NCBI RefSeq assembly: GCF_001428045.1
Contig: NZ_LMSD01000020.1
Coordinates: 1 to 55,245, forward strand
Reading direction: 5' to 3'
From: Paenibacillus sp. Soil750
Lineage (GTDB): Bacteria > Bacillota > Bacilli > Paenibacillales > NBRC-103111
Length of the DNA: 55,245 nt
The translations under genes were made by a program, and so were the position numbers. The notes beneath the pieces were generated by a model. That model was not told the DNA's origin and searched no databases. It worked only from the letters and a program-made list of their open reading frames with translations. Below, piece after piece: positions 7,440 to 15,794 of this stretch. Position 1 is the stretch's first letter. Every line of letters begins with the position of its first letter.

Positions 7440-9027
7440 TGATGATTTTCAAGTGCTGGAAGGGATGAAGAAATCCATCCCCTGGGAGCGGTTAGAGGCG
7501 GAATGGGTAGGAGAAGCGATGGATGGGCAGGAGGGGCTTCAAAAGGTTAAGGAAACGAGCCCAGACATTATCATTACCGACATCTATATGCCCGTGATGA
7601 ATGGTCTCGAAATGATCGAGCAACTGAAGCAGGTAGGATTTGCGGGAGAAATCATTATTCTCAGTGGTTATTCTGATTTTCAGTATGCGCGCCAAGCGCT
7701 GCGATTGCAGGTAAGTGATTACTTATCAAAGCCAGTCACGATGGATGAGCTTAGTGGTGTGCTGGAGCGGGCGATCCATGAGTTGGAGACCAAGGAGCTG
7801 GCGAAGCTAGAGCAGGAGGAGACGCGGCGCAGGTTAATGATGTACGAGCCCTTCGTGCAGAAGGAATGGCTGAAGTCAGTCGTCACCGGTACGTTGGGTC
7901 GGGCTATCGCGGAGGAAAGCATGGAGCCGATCGACGAGAAATCGTGGCTCAAGCAGAAGCATCTCATCATGGGCATCGAGCTGATGGGGACAATCCGTGT
8001 ATCGAACCTAACCTTAACGGACTGGAGCTTGTTCCGGTTCGCTCTGGCCAACATCATCTGCGAAGTGCTTGAGCGGGATTGGCCGCTTTCTGAGTTCATC
8101 GAGCTGCACAGCCATCATGCTGCTATCGTTTTTCATATCCCTTTGGAACAATCGGATGAAGAGGCCCGAGCGAGTATAAAGCGTATTGGAGCGTACATTT
8201 CGGAATGTACCCAGACCTATTTGAAATTAAGTATCCGTATCGGAATTGGAAGTGTGCAGGCGGACTGGAGACAACTCTCTGACTCAACAGAAGAGGCTTT
8301 CTTGGATCTCCTGCAGCAAACGCTGAACGAAGATCAGGGGACTCGCCTGTCCAATCCGGATGCTGCAGAGCCCGAGTTTACGATTCGCCCTATCAAGTTT
8401 TATCAAGAGCTAGCCGAGGCTATCGTCTATGCGAAGCAAGAGGAGACGCTTGCGATAGTGGATGCCTACTTGGCGCAGCTCCGCCAGATGCCTTCCGTAA
8501 CGCCAGCGTATCTGCAATACTTATGTTCGGAGCTGTGGACGATTCTGGCCTATTCGCTATACAGCACCGGCGTGGTGCTCGACGATCTGTTCCCTGGTCT
8601 GCCGGCAAACCAGGAAATTACCAAGATTCAGACGATCGAGGAGCTCCGGGATTGGCTTGAAAATAAAATCTCCGGCATTTCCTCACAGCGTGGATGGAGC
8701 GAACACTCCAAACATAAGGAAGCCATTGATTTCATGATTCAATATGCGCATGAGCATTATGCCGAGGACATTGCTTTGGAGGATTTATCGAAACAGCTGT
8801 ATCTAACCCGCAATTATTTGAACCGGATGTTTAAGAAAGCAACGGGAGAAACCTTTACGAACTATTTGATCCGTGTAAGGCTAGAGAAGGCCAAAGTACT
8901 TCTGACAGAAGGTAAGCACATGATTTACGAGATAGCAGAAAAGGTAGGCTACAAGAATGTGGCTTACTTCAGCTCCATTTTCAAAAAACATTATGGTATG
9001 AATCCCAGCGAGCTCGGAAAGAAATAG
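7417..9027 (+). CDS. Response regulator with AraC-type DNA-binding domain (YesN family)
   Basis: The protein has about 536 residues. A receiver domain (1-120) has acidic pocket DDD at 8-10, phospho-acceptor Asp55 in IITDIYMP and Lys in DYLSKPV near 105. A middle region of unknown fold follows, then a C-terminal AraC double HTH (about 437-536) with 'YLNRMFKKATGETFTNYLI' and 'VGYKNVAYFSSIFKK'. GGAGGAGG precedes the ATG, inside the kinase gene, so the two are coupled. It most likely binds the twin TTGTGTTCRAT-like sites at 3683-3714 and 9029-9060, the second of which starts two bases after its own stop codon. Confidence 0.92.
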   Translation: MWRVLIIDDDFQVLEGMKKSIPWERLEAEWVGEAMDGQEGLQKVKETSPDIIITDIYMPVMNGLEMIEQLKQVGFAGEIIILSGYSDFQYARQALRLQVSDYLSKPVTMDELSGVLERAIHELETKELAKLEQEETRRRLMMYEPFVQKEWLKSVVTGTLGRAIAEESMEPIDEKSWLKQKHLIMGIELMGTIRVSNLTLTDWSLFRFALANIICEVLERDWPLSEFIELHSHHAAIVFHIPLEQSDEEARASIKRIGAYISECTQTYLKLSIRIGIGSVQADWRQLSDSTEEAFLDLLQQTLNEDQGTRLSNPDAAEPEFTIRPIKFYQELAEAIVYAKQEETLAIVDAYLAQLRQMPSVTPAYLQYLCSELWTILAYSLYSTGVVLDDLFPGLPANQEITKIQTIEELRDWLENKISGISSQRGWSEHSKHKEAIDFMIQYAHEHYAEDIALEDLSKQLYLTRNYLNRMFKKATGETFTNYLIRVRLEKAKVLLTEGKHMIYEIAEKVGYKNVAYFSSIFKKHYGMNPSELGKK

Positions 9028-9028
9028 G

Positions 9029-9096
9029 TTGTGCTCGATTGTGGTAGAAATGTGTTCATTACCCTTATTTTGATTGTGTCCTTCGGTTTATATAAT
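9029..9096 (+). promoter_or_regulatory. Twin operator and promoter of the sugar-binding protein gene
   Basis: Repeats TTGTGCTCGAT (9029-9039) and ATGTGTTCATT (9050-9060) start 21 bp apart. They are followed by -35 TTTTGA (9068-9073), 17 bp and -10 TATAAT (9091-9096). Every spacing equals that at 3683-3750. This gives the binding protein its own promoter, with a better -10 than the permease operon, consistent with its usual higher abundance. Confidence 0.75.
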
Positions 9097-9209
9097 GAAG
9101 GTATAAGCGCGCTGCTGATGAATGGAGTTGCTACTGTACCTTCGTTCCTTTTATCGGAAAGGCGTTAACACATGGACCTGAATATGGAGTACAGGAAGGG
9201 GTTAGCAGA

Positions 9210-10544
9210 ATGATGAACAAGCAGATAAAAAGATGGGGTTTACTGACAGTTACAGCACTTACAGCTGTAAGCTTGACCGCTTGCGGTGGCAATACCACAA
9301 CCAGTACCAAAACAGGTGAAAGCGCACAACCAAGCAGTGGTACAGCAGCAACAGCAGCAGTGGTCGATAATAAGCCTGTGAAACTGCGCATTGTATGGTG
9401 GGGCTCACAAGCCAGACATGATGCGACCTTGAAGGCACTGGATGCTTACACGAAGAAACATCCAAACGTTACGTTTGAACCGGAATTTTCCGGGTTCGAT
9501 GGCTATGCGGATAAGCTTGCCACTCAGGCTGCGGCGAAAAACGCACCAGACGTCATCCAAATGGACCCGGCTTGGTTAGCTGAATATAGCGGAAGAAACC
9601 AACTCGTGGATCTGTCCAAAGGCATCAATACGGCGGATATCGATAAATCACTAGTCGATTCCGGTAAATATAAAGACAAGTTGTATGCGATTCCACTAGG
9701 AAATAATGCTACGGGGATGTTATTCAACAAGAATGCAGTGGACAAACTGGGTATCACACCTCCGGCTAATGGCTGGACATGGGATCAATATTTCCAATTC
9801 GGCAGGGATGCGAAAGCAAAGCTAGAGAAGGACAAATATGCCTTAATGGATGCGACGAATGATTACACCGTTTACTCTTCCTACCAAAGCAGCCAAGGCA
9901 AGGGCTATCCGGTTACGGTAGATGGCAAATTCAATTTGGACAAAGATACGTACATCACGTATGCGAAGAAATATGCGGATCTTCGTAAAGAAGGCGTAGT
10001 TCCTCCACCTGATGTTGCAACGACAGATAAAGAATCCGATGCGAAGATGGATTTGATGAACAACGATACGGTCTTGATCAAGCGCAGCTTCGCGGCCCTA
10101 TTGCCTGGCTTTGAGGGCGTGAAACCAGGTGCTTATAAGTTTGTTACACAGCCTAAAGGCGCTCAGGCTAGCGGCTTCCTGAAGCCGTCCATGTTCTGGT
10201 CCATTAGTGCGGATTCTAAGAACATTGAAGCGTCCAAAGCGTTTATCGACTGGTTTGTGAACGATACGGAAGCAGCGGACATTTTGACGACAACACGCGG
10301 TGTACCCGTTTCCAAAAAGGTTCTCGAGTATTTGACACCGAAGCTGACTCCTGCGGATAAACAACAAATCGAGCTGATCAAGAATGTCGCACCAGACGCT
10401 CAACCATTTAACCCTGGTGCTAAAGGCTGGAGTAACTACACAGCTAAGGATTTTAAGGATATTGGTGAAAAAGTGATGTTCGGCAAAATTACGCCGGAAG
10501 CGGCGTATGATGAACTGGTAAAGAAAGCGAAGGATTATCAATAA
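9210..10544 (+). CDS. Sugar-binding lipoprotein (extracellular solute-binding protein family 1)
   Basis: The protein has about 444 residues with a lipoprotein signal peptide and lipobox LTAC (lipidated Cys25), a Ser/Thr/Ala-rich linker (about 28-50), and the family 1 fold starting at 'KLRIVWWGSQARHDATLKAL'. It delivers an unknown oligosaccharide to the permeases encoded at 3793-5594. AGGAAGGGG lies eight bases upstream of the ATG at 9210; the next ATG (9213) is equally possible. It has its own regulated promoter and its own terminator. Confidence 0.9.
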   Translation: MMNKQIKRWGLLTVTALTAVSLTACGGNTTTSTKTGESAQPSSGTAATAAVVDNKPVKLRIVWWGSQARHDATLKALDAYTKKHPNVTFEPEFSGFDGYADKLATQAAAKNAPDVIQMDPAWLAEYSGRNQLVDLSKGINTADIDKSLVDSGKYKDKLYAIPLGNNATGMLFNKNAVDKLGITPPANGWTWDQYFQFGRDAKAKLEKDKYALMDATNDYTVYSSYQSSQGKGYPVTVDGKFNLDKDTYITYAKKYADLRKEGVVPPPDVATTDKESDAKMDLMNNDTVLIKRSFAALLPGFEGVKPGAYKFVTQPKGAQASGFLKPSMFWSISADSKNIEASKAFIDWFVNDTEAADILTTTRGVPVSKKVLEYLTPKLTPADKQQIELIKNVAPDAQPFNPGAKGWSNYTAKDFKDIGEKVMFGKITPEAAYDELVKKAKDYQ

Positions 10545-10568
10545 ACTGCGGGATTAGAGCAATTCATG

Positions 10569-10610
10569 AAAACTCAGGTTGTCGGGACTTTCTCGATAAC
10601 TTGAGTTTTT
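10569..10610 (+). terminator. Terminator of the binding-protein gene
   Basis: AAAACTCAGGTT...TCG and CGA...AACTTGAGTTTTT form a long, slightly bulged stem followed by TTTTT. Confidence 0.8.
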
Positions 10611-10723
10611 CGCGTTGGTAACGTTCCAACCTCGCTTCTGTCGCGAATTGGGTGATTCATACGGGTATCGTGTATAATCAATGGAAGAATCACATCATAG
10701 CTAATAAGGAATAGGTGAATAGT

Positions 10724-11707
10724 ATGGTGGGGAAAGCAGTACTCCGGCAGATGGGCAGTTCGTCCTTAGCTTTATCGCCACTCGGACTTGGCTGCTGGCA
10801 ATTCAGCAATGGTCAAGGAATGGTTGGCAAGTTTTGGCCAGTTCTGAAGAAAGCGGATGTGCGCAGCATCGTTCAGACCAGTCTCAAGGGTGGGATTAAT
10901 TGGTTTGATACAGCGGAGGTTTATGGAAAAGGTCAATCCGAGCAAATGCTGGCGGAAGCGCTGCGCGAAGCGGGACCTTTGGCTGACGGAGCACATATTG
11001 CGACGAAGTGGTGGCCGTTCCTTCGCACGGCAAGCAGTATCACGAGTACGATTGATGAGCGCATACGGCTGCTGGAGAATCGGACGATCGACCTGCATCA
11101 GGTGCATCAGCCTTTTTCATTTTCATCTGTTCGAGAAGAAATGAACGCGATGGCAGGACTTGTGAAGTCAGGTAAAATCAAGAACGTAGGCGTCAGTAAT
11201 TTTTCTGCTGATAAAATGCGTGAAGCCGACCGCGTCCTCCGCGAGCACGGACTTCGCCTCATTTCCAATCAAGTGAAGTATAGCTTGCTGGACCGCAGGA
11301 TTGAGCACAATGGGATCATGAAGGCTGCCAAGGAGCTTGGTGTCGCGATTATCGCGTACTCACCGCTGGAGCAGGGGATTTTAAGCGGCAAGTTTCACAA
11401 GAACCCAGAGCTGGTGAAAGCGATCAAAGGCCCGCGTAAATTCACATCGGCTTTCCGTGCTTCGGGGCTGCAGAAGTCGAAGCCACTGATCGACAAGTTA
11501 GATGAACTTGCGCAGCTATATGATGCATCACCGACGCAGATCGCGCTGAATTGGCTGATTCATGCGCATGGGGAGACCGTGTTCGCCATTCCAGGTGCGT
11601 CGAAAACGCATCACGCAGAAGAGAATGTGAAAGCCATGCAATTCACACTGACAGATGAAGAACTGAAGCAAATCAGCGATGTATCGAACCGGGTGCTGAA
11701 GACATAA
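10724..11707 (+). CDS. Aldo/keto reductase
   Basis: The protein has about 327 residues with a TIM-barrel aldo/keto reductase fold. Catalytic residues are seen as D and Y in NWFDTAEVYGKGQSE, Lys in ATKWW and His in HQVHQP. The C-terminal NADPH-binding segment reads 'FAIPGASKTHHAEENVKAM'. The enzyme reduces carbonyls or oxidises alcohols with NADP(H); its substrate cannot be deduced. ATG 10724 has AGGTG six bases upstream, and a GTG at 10715 is in frame. A TATAAT at 10673-10678 may be its -10 box. It is a single gene, with the first small-RNA-like unit immediately downstream. Confidence 0.88.
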   Translation: MVGKAVLRQMGSSSLALSPLGLGCWQFSNGQGMVGKFWPVLKKADVRSIVQTSLKGGINWFDTAEVYGKGQSEQMLAEALREAGPLADGAHIATKWWPFLRTASSITSTIDERIRLLENRTIDLHQVHQPFSFSSVREEMNAMAGLVKSGKIKNVGVSNFSADKMREADRVLREHGLRLISNQVKYSLLDRRIEHNGIMKAAKELGVAIIAYSPLEQGILSGKFHKNPELVKAIKGPRKFTSAFRASGLQKSKPLIDKLDELAQLYDASPTQIALNWLIHAHGETVFAIPGASKTHHAEENVKAMQFTLTDEELKQISDVSNRVLKT

Positions 11708-11757
11708 ACGATCGGCAATAAGCCGTCATGTAAATGTAACAAGATTGAAATCTTATC

Positions 11758-11789
11758 TTCAGGTAGATTTAAGGAAACGAGCCTATACT
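11758..11789 (+). promoter_or_regulatory. Promoter and direct-repeat activator site of small RNA copy A
   Basis: TTCAGG (11758-11763) and TTAAGG (11769-11774) are hexamers 11 bp apart, and -10 TATACT follows at 11784-11789. No -35 TTGACA is present. Hexamers at an 11-bp pitch close to the -10 resemble OmpR/PhoP-family sites. The same layout occurs at copies B and C. Confidence 0.6.
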
Positions 11790-11796
11790 TAATCTC

Positions 11797-11858
11797 GACC
11801 CCCTTTTTAAATATAGATAACTTGAGACCTGCGGCCCGTTGCTGTGGGTCATTTTTTT
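11797..11858 (+). ncRNA. Putative C-rich small RNA, copy A
   Basis: The predicted RNA of about 62 nt begins GACCCCCUUUUUAAAUAUA, is AU-rich in the middle and ends in hairpin GACCTGCGGC (11826-11835) / GCTGTGGGTC (11841-11850) with loop CCGTT and a T-run. The unpaired CCCCCUUU can pair with AAAGGGGG-like ribosome sites, as in C-rich Gram-positive small RNAs such as RoxS/RsaE. Copies at 36203 and 54858 share promoter, 5' motif and covarying hairpin. No open frame is inside. Confidence 0.6.
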
Positions 11859-11866
11859 GTTAACCC

Positions 11867-11894
11867 TTGCGAACAGGCCTTGATTAGGTAAAAT
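11867..11894 (+). promoter_or_regulatory. Likely promoter of the ybaK-like gene
   Basis: TTGCGA (11867-11872), a 16-bp spacer and TAAAAT (11889-11894) lie 38 bases before the start codon. Confidence 0.5.
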
Positions 11895-11932
11895 GGAACC
11901 ATACATTTAGCATATCGGAAAAAGGTGAGAAC

Positions 11933-12406
11933 ATGGTGAAGACAAATGCTTGTCGAAAATTAGACTCGCTAAAAATTCCCTATACGTTGCATGAATACGA
12001 GTGGGATGAAAATCAATTAGATGTCCGCACGGTGGCCGAAAAGGTTCATTTGTTAGTTAGTCAACTTTATAAAACATTAGTTTTGAAAGGGGATAAGACG
12101 GGGGTGATCGTGGCCTGCATCCCTGGAGATCGAGAGCTTAATTTAAAAAGTTTGGCAATCCAAAGCGGTAATAAAAAGGTAGAAATGGTTCCTGTAAAGG
12201 ATATTCAGAATCTTACGGGATATATAAGAGGCGGTGTCTCGCCGCTCGGTATGAAGAAAAAATATCCGTTCTTCTTGGATAGTTCCGTGACAAAGAAGGA
12301 GCTGGTCAGCATTAGTGCAGGCCGTCGTGGGCTGCAAATATTTATAAGCGGTGCTGATTTAGTTAAAGCTTCTGAGGCAAATCTTGTGGACATAACAAGT
12401 ACATAG
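11933..12406 (+). CDS. ybaK: YbaK/EbsC-family Cys-tRNA(Pro)/aminoacyl-tRNA deacylase
   Basis: The protein has about 157 residues, the usual length of stand-alone YbaK/ProX-like trans-editing proteins that hydrolyse mischarged Cys-tRNA(Pro). Family landmarks are 'KTLVLKGDK' (the conserved catalytic Lys region), 'VACIPGDRELNLKSLA' and 'YIRGGVSPLGMKKKYPFFLD', the G-G-x-S-P-x-G block lining the active site. AAAGGTGAG precedes the ATG. It is a single gene ending at a bidirectional terminator shared with the convergent AraC gene. Confidence 0.88.
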   Translation: MVKTNACRKLDSLKIPYTLHEYEWDENQLDVRTVAEKVHLLVSQLYKTLVLKGDKTGVIVACIPGDRELNLKSLAIQSGNKKVEMVPVKDIQNLTGYIRGGVSPLGMKKKYPFFLDSSVTKKELVSISAGRRGLQIFISGADLVKASEANLVDITST

Positions 12407-12414
12407 CTACCTGC

Positions 12415-12456
12415 AAAGAACCCGCAATTTGCGTAGTGCGAAATGGCGGGTTCTTT
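12415..12456. terminator. Bidirectional terminator between convergent genes
   Basis: AAAGAACCCGC (12415-12425) pairs with GCGGGTTCTTT (12446-12456). It separates the ybaK-like gene (+) from the AraC gene (-). Confidence 0.8.
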
Positions 12457-12465
12457 GTTCAACAG

Positions 12466-13356
12466 CTACGTTACCGCACGCCCATGTTCAACTCGCCTAT
12501 ACTCCTTCGGCACAATGCCCTTACTCTCTCGGAATATCCGCGAAAAGGTTTTGTACGAGCCATAGCCAACTTCCAAGGCGATCTCCGTGACGCTCATATC
12601 GGTGGAGACAAGCAGGCTGCAGGCATGGCGCAAACGCAGATCGTGAAGGAAATGGACGAAGGTTTGGCCAGTTGTTTGCTTAATCACTTCGCTGATACGC
12701 GACACGCTCATCGTGAAGCGAGCTGCCAGATCGGACAGTGCCAGGTCCTCTTGATAATTCCGATGGATATAATGAATAATCGGCCACACGGCGTGGCTGG
12801 ACCTTGAAGGGGATTTGGCCAACGTTGCAGCTTCTTCCTCCTGGCCTGCGTGCTGGAAGCGATGCCGATCAAAGCGGATCAGAATTTCCTTCAGTTTGGC
12901 CTTCAGCAGAGTTTGCCTGTACCGCTCGTCGCCGTGATACTCTTTCACCATCTCTTCGATAAGAGATGACATCATCTCTTGCTCGGTCCCTTCGAACTGT
13001 ACATATGCCGGCAATCCATTCGAATCATTAAACAGATCAGAAAGACCTTGATCGTTCCCAGTCTCCATAAGCAAATCCATACTGAACATGCCGTTGAGGA
13101 GAACTAGTTTTTGACCCGGATCCGTAAAAATCTCATGTACTTGATAGGGCAGCACAAAGGTGAACGTGCCAGGTGCCATCGTATGTTTTACATCATTTAT
13201 CGATTCTGCGCCACGTCCTTCGACCACATAGGAGAACTCGAGGTAATCATGGCGGTGCGCGCGAAAACCGTGCTCCAATGTATTTCTACTAAGGTGGAAC
13301 GGGAAGGGGGAATGCATATTTGGGTACGTTTTCAGATAATCTGGAAAATACGTCAT
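12466..13356 (-). CDS. AraC-family regulator with cupin sensor domain
   Basis: The protein has about 296 residues. An N-terminal cupin (about 20-110) contains 'FRAHRHDYLEFSYVVEG' and 'LPYQVHEI', a sugar- or metabolite-sensing fold. A C-terminal AraC double HTH (about 190-290) contains 'DLAARFTMSVSRISEVIKQ' and 'IALEVGYGSYKTFSRIFRE'. It is transcribed away from the oxidoreductase/isomerase pair at 13479-15455, which it probably controls (inference from divergent arrangement). A GAAGGAG lies about 12 bases before the ATG at 13356, a rather long spacing. A clear promoter is seen at 13421-13449. Confidence 0.88.
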   Translation of the reverse strand: MTYFPDYLKTYPNMHSPFPFHLSRNTLEHGFRAHRHDYLEFSYVVEGRGAESINDVKHTMAPGTFTFVLPYQVHEIFTDPGQKLVLLNGMFSMDLLMETGNDQGLSDLFNDSNGLPAYVQFEGTEQEMMSSLIEEMVKEYHGDERYRQTLLKAKLKEILIRFDRHRFQHAGQEEEAATLAKSPSRSSHAVWPIIHYIHRNYQEDLALSDLAARFTMSVSRISEVIKQTTGQTFVHFLHDLRLRHACSLLVSTDMSVTEIALEVGYGSYKTFSRIFRESKGIVPKEYRRVEHGRAVT

Positions 13357-13420
13357 GATCAGTCAGGGCTCCTTCGAAAAAATGGGACGTTTTCCGAATA
13401 TACGGTACGACTTCTTAGTG

Positions 13421-13449
13421 ATCTTATTTTATCATAAAAGCAGAGTCAA
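13421..13449 (-). promoter_or_regulatory. Promoter of the AraC/cupin regulator gene
   Basis: On the minus strand, TTGACT (13444-13449), a 17-bp spacer and TAAGAT (13421-13426) are seen in the 122-bp divergent gap. Confidence 0.6.
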
Positions 13450-13478
13450 CAGCGTGTACTTATGAGGAGGAACGAGTC

Positions 13479-14552
13479 GTGGAAAGCGTTAACAAAATTA
13501 GAATTGGGATTATTGGTGCAGGCAATATTGGCGGGGTTCATATTCGGGAGTTTTCAAAGCTGGCGGAACTCTGTGAGATTACGGCGATTACGGATGCGTA
13601 CTTGCCTTTAGCTACAGCGAGGGCTCAAGAGCATGGCATTGCTCATGTGGCTGCTACACCAGAAGAGCTGATTCAAAGCACGAACGTCGACGCTGTCATT
13701 ATTGGCGTGCCGAATCAATACCATGCTTCCCTTGCTGTACAAGCGATTGAAGCGGGCAAACATGTACTTATTGAGAAGCCAATGGGCATTAACGCCGAAG
13801 CGGCTAAACAAATATATGAAGCAAGTAAAGCATCGAATACGATCGTGATGATCGGTCACCAAATGCGTTGGGAATCCGTTCCTATGCAGATTAAAGAGCA
13901 AGTTGAAGCAGGCGAGCTAGGCAAAATCTACACAGCCAAAACGGGCTGGTTCCGCCGCAAAGGCATCCCAGGTTGGGGAACATGGTTCACGAGAATGGAT
14001 GAGTCCGGTGGCGGTCCTTTGATCGATATCGGCGTTCATATGTTGGATCTTGCCCTCTATTTAATGGGGAATCCGAAACCAGTTTCTGTTGTTGGTGCAA
14101 CGTATGCGGAATTCGGACCACGTCGCAAAGGGATTGGCACATGGGGCAAGCCGAATTGGAATGGTACGTATGATGTAGAGGATTTGGCGACTGCGCTGAT
14201 TCGTATGGAAGATGGCAGCACGCTGACGCTTGAAGTGAGCTGGGCAGTTCACATGGACACGGATAACACGCCTTTCGTACATCTGATGGGCACGGATGGC
14301 GGAGCTAGTTACAAGGGACCTACGGGGAAATTGCTGACAGAGAAATTCAACCGTCCAATCGAGACTGAATTGAAAAAGCCTGAGAATGATGAAGGCGAGC
14401 GCCTACGTCTAAGCCTACATTTCCTAGATTGTATTCGTGAAGGCAAACAGCCGATTACATCGGCGCTTTCCGGTTATACGAACAATTTGATTCTCGATGC
14501 GATTTATGAGTCTTCGCGTACAGGTAGCGAAGTGAAGTTGAACTGGGATTAG
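13479..14552 (+). CDS. Gfo/Idh/MocA-family NAD(P)-dependent oxidoreductase
   Basis: The protein has about 357 residues. The N-terminal Rossmann fold starts IRIGIIGAGNIGGVH, and the family's EKP motif (VLIEKPMGIN) carries the catalytic Lys. The second domain has 'GGGPLIDIGVHMLDLALYLM', with the conserved D-x-G-x-H-x-x-D catalytic pair. Such enzymes oxidise or epimerise sugars, inositols or glycosides. It starts at GTG 13479 with GAGGAGG upstream. The next gene, an IolE-like isomerase, follows after 66 bases, suggesting a two-step catabolic pair under the divergent AraC regulator. The substrate is unknown. Confidence 0.9.
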   Translation: MESVNKIRIGIIGAGNIGGVHIREFSKLAELCEITAITDAYLPLATARAQEHGIAHVAATPEELIQSTNVDAVIIGVPNQYHASLAVQAIEAGKHVLIEKPMGINAEAAKQIYEASKASNTIVMIGHQMRWESVPMQIKEQVEAGELGKIYTAKTGWFRRKGIPGWGTWFTRMDESGGGPLIDIGVHMLDLALYLMGNPKPVSVVGATYAEFGPRRKGIGTWGKPNWNGTYDVEDLATALIRMEDGSTLTLEVSWAVHMDTDNTPFVHLMGTDGGASYKGPTGKLLTEKFNRPIETELKKPENDEGERLRLSLHFLDCIREGKQPITSALSGYTNNLILDAIYESSRTGSEVKLNWD

Positions 14553-14618
14553 TCGCGGATAGAGCGAAGAAAAGACTGCAAAAAAACTATAGCAGAAACC
14601 ATTTGGAGGGATTATCAG

Positions 14619-15455
14619 ATGCTTAGAGGGTTAACGAGAGCAGGGCTTGGCAAGATCGAGAGTAATGAGCAGTTCATCGAGTTAGCGGCAAAATATGGCT
14701 TCCAAGCGGTCGACATCGACGCTGTGGGCCTTGTAGAAACACACACCGTCGCTGGTGCTCGTGAGTTATTAGAGAAGAATGGACTCGTCATCGGGTCCAT
14801 CGGTCTGCCCGTGGAATGGCGTTCCACGGAAGAAGTGTTCCGCGAAGGGCTGCCGAAGCTAGCCCAAGCCGCGGAAGCGGCAGCAGCGCTCGGCTGCACG
14901 AGCTGCTGCACGTATGTGCTGCCCTCGACGGACCTCGGGGCAGCGCACTTCATGGCGCTCGCGACGCGCAGATTGCGCACGTGCGCCCAAATCCTAGGCG
15001 CCTACGGCATCCGCCTAGGGCTGGAATTCGTCGGTCCGCATCATTTGCGGACACGTTGGCAGAATCCGTTCATCTGGACCATTGATGAAACTTTGGATTG
15101 GATCGATGCGATCGGCGAGCGCAACGTGGGCTTACTGTTCGATTCGTACCACTGGTACACGAATGGCGGGACTGTCGCGGATATCGAGAAGCTCCGCGTC
15201 GATCAGATCGTGCATGTGCACATCAACGATGCACCAGATGTGCCGGTTGAGGAAGTGCTCGACAACGGACGTGTGTATCCGGGCGAGGGTGTTATTGATT
15301 TGGCAGGCTTCCTGCAAGGCCTGCAGCGTATTGGCTACACCGGCGCCGTGGCGCAGGAGATCCTGACGGCCGAAGCGCCGACAGATTCTCCGGAGAGCCT
15401 GGCGGAGCGGTCCAAAGCTGGCTTCGACAAGGTGTATGCCGCGGCGGGACTGTAG
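14619..15455 (+). CDS. Sugar phosphate isomerase/epimerase (IolE/xylose-isomerase-like TIM barrel)
   Basis: The protein has about 278 residues and an AP endonuclease 2-like TIM barrel. Metal-site segments visible are 'LGLEFVGPHHLRT' (Glu), 'NVGLLFDSYHWYTNGG' (Asp and His), 'IVHVHINDAPD' (His, Asp) and 'GAVAQEIL' (Glu), the usual Glu-Asp-His-Glu set. Such proteins isomerise keto-sugars or dehydrate keto-inositols. TTTGGAGGG precedes the ATG. Its middle (about 14850-15010) is markedly GC-rich compared with neighbours. It ends at a UUCG-loop terminator. Confidence 0.87.
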   Translation: MLRGLTRAGLGKIESNEQFIELAAKYGFQAVDIDAVGLVETHTVAGARELLEKNGLVIGSIGLPVEWRSTEEVFREGLPKLAQAAEAAAALGCTSCCTYVLPSTDLGAAHFMALATRRLRTCAQILGAYGIRLGLEFVGPHHLRTRWQNPFIWTIDETLDWIDAIGERNVGLLFDSYHWYTNGGTVADIEKLRVDQIVHVHINDAPDVPVEEVLDNGRVYPGEGVIDLAGFLQGLQRIGYTGAVAQEILTAEAPTDSPESLAERSKAGFDKVYAAAGL

Positions 15456-15480
15456 GTTGTGTGTTGTGTGTTATGTGGAG

Positions 15481-15509
15481 AGTGAATCCTTCGGGATTCG
15501 CTTTTTTTG
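15481..15509 (+). terminator. Terminator with UUCG tetraloop
   Basis: AGTGAATCC (15481-15489), loop TTCG, GGATTCGCT (15494-15502) and then a T-run. It ends the oxidoreductase/isomerase operon. Confidence 0.85.
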
Positions 15510-15617
15510 TTTCTGTGGGGCGGGATGGGTTGCCCGTGCTCCCAACCCCACCAGACCCCGTTTGATACAGGATTGGTCGAGGAGTGATAGGGGGGAAGGG
15601 GATTATTCTCTGGAAAA

Positions 15618-15686
15618 TGCAAATAGGCAACCTTTTCTCCTCATTTATCCTCCAAATTGGCAAATGCGTGCAAATAGGCAACCTTT
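15618..15686 (+). repeat. 18-bp direct repeat TGCAAATAGGCAACCTTT
   Basis: Identical copies lie at 15618-15635 and 15669-15686, 51 bp apart. The core GCRAATAGGCA recurs inverted in the palindrome at 15723-15748. Confidence 0.85.
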
Positions 15687-15722
15687 CTATCGGATTTCAA
15701 GGAAATCTCTTCAAATCACACT

Positions 15723-15748
15723 AAATTGATGCCTATTCGCATCAATTT
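15723..15748. repeat. Palindrome with 10-bp arms
   Basis: AAATTGATGC (15723-15732) and GCATCAATTT (15739-15748) flank loop CTATTC. The arm and loop together contain the inverted GCGAATAGGCAT core of the direct repeat just upstream. Confidence 0.8.
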
Positions 15749-15794
15749 CCAACATATGAGGGAATATCTCTGTCAAAACTGCAATTTTGCTTCC

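Noticed and set aside
11797..11858. The three C-rich units as plain read-through terminators
   Set aside because: Each has its own conserved -10 box and upstream direct repeats at fixed spacing plus a conserved 5' motif, more than a terminator needs. Still, transcription is unproven.
15456..15480. TTGTGTGTTGTGTGTTATG as further copies of the TTGTGTTC operator
   Set aside because: A TG-rich simple repeat after a stop codon with no promoter behind it.
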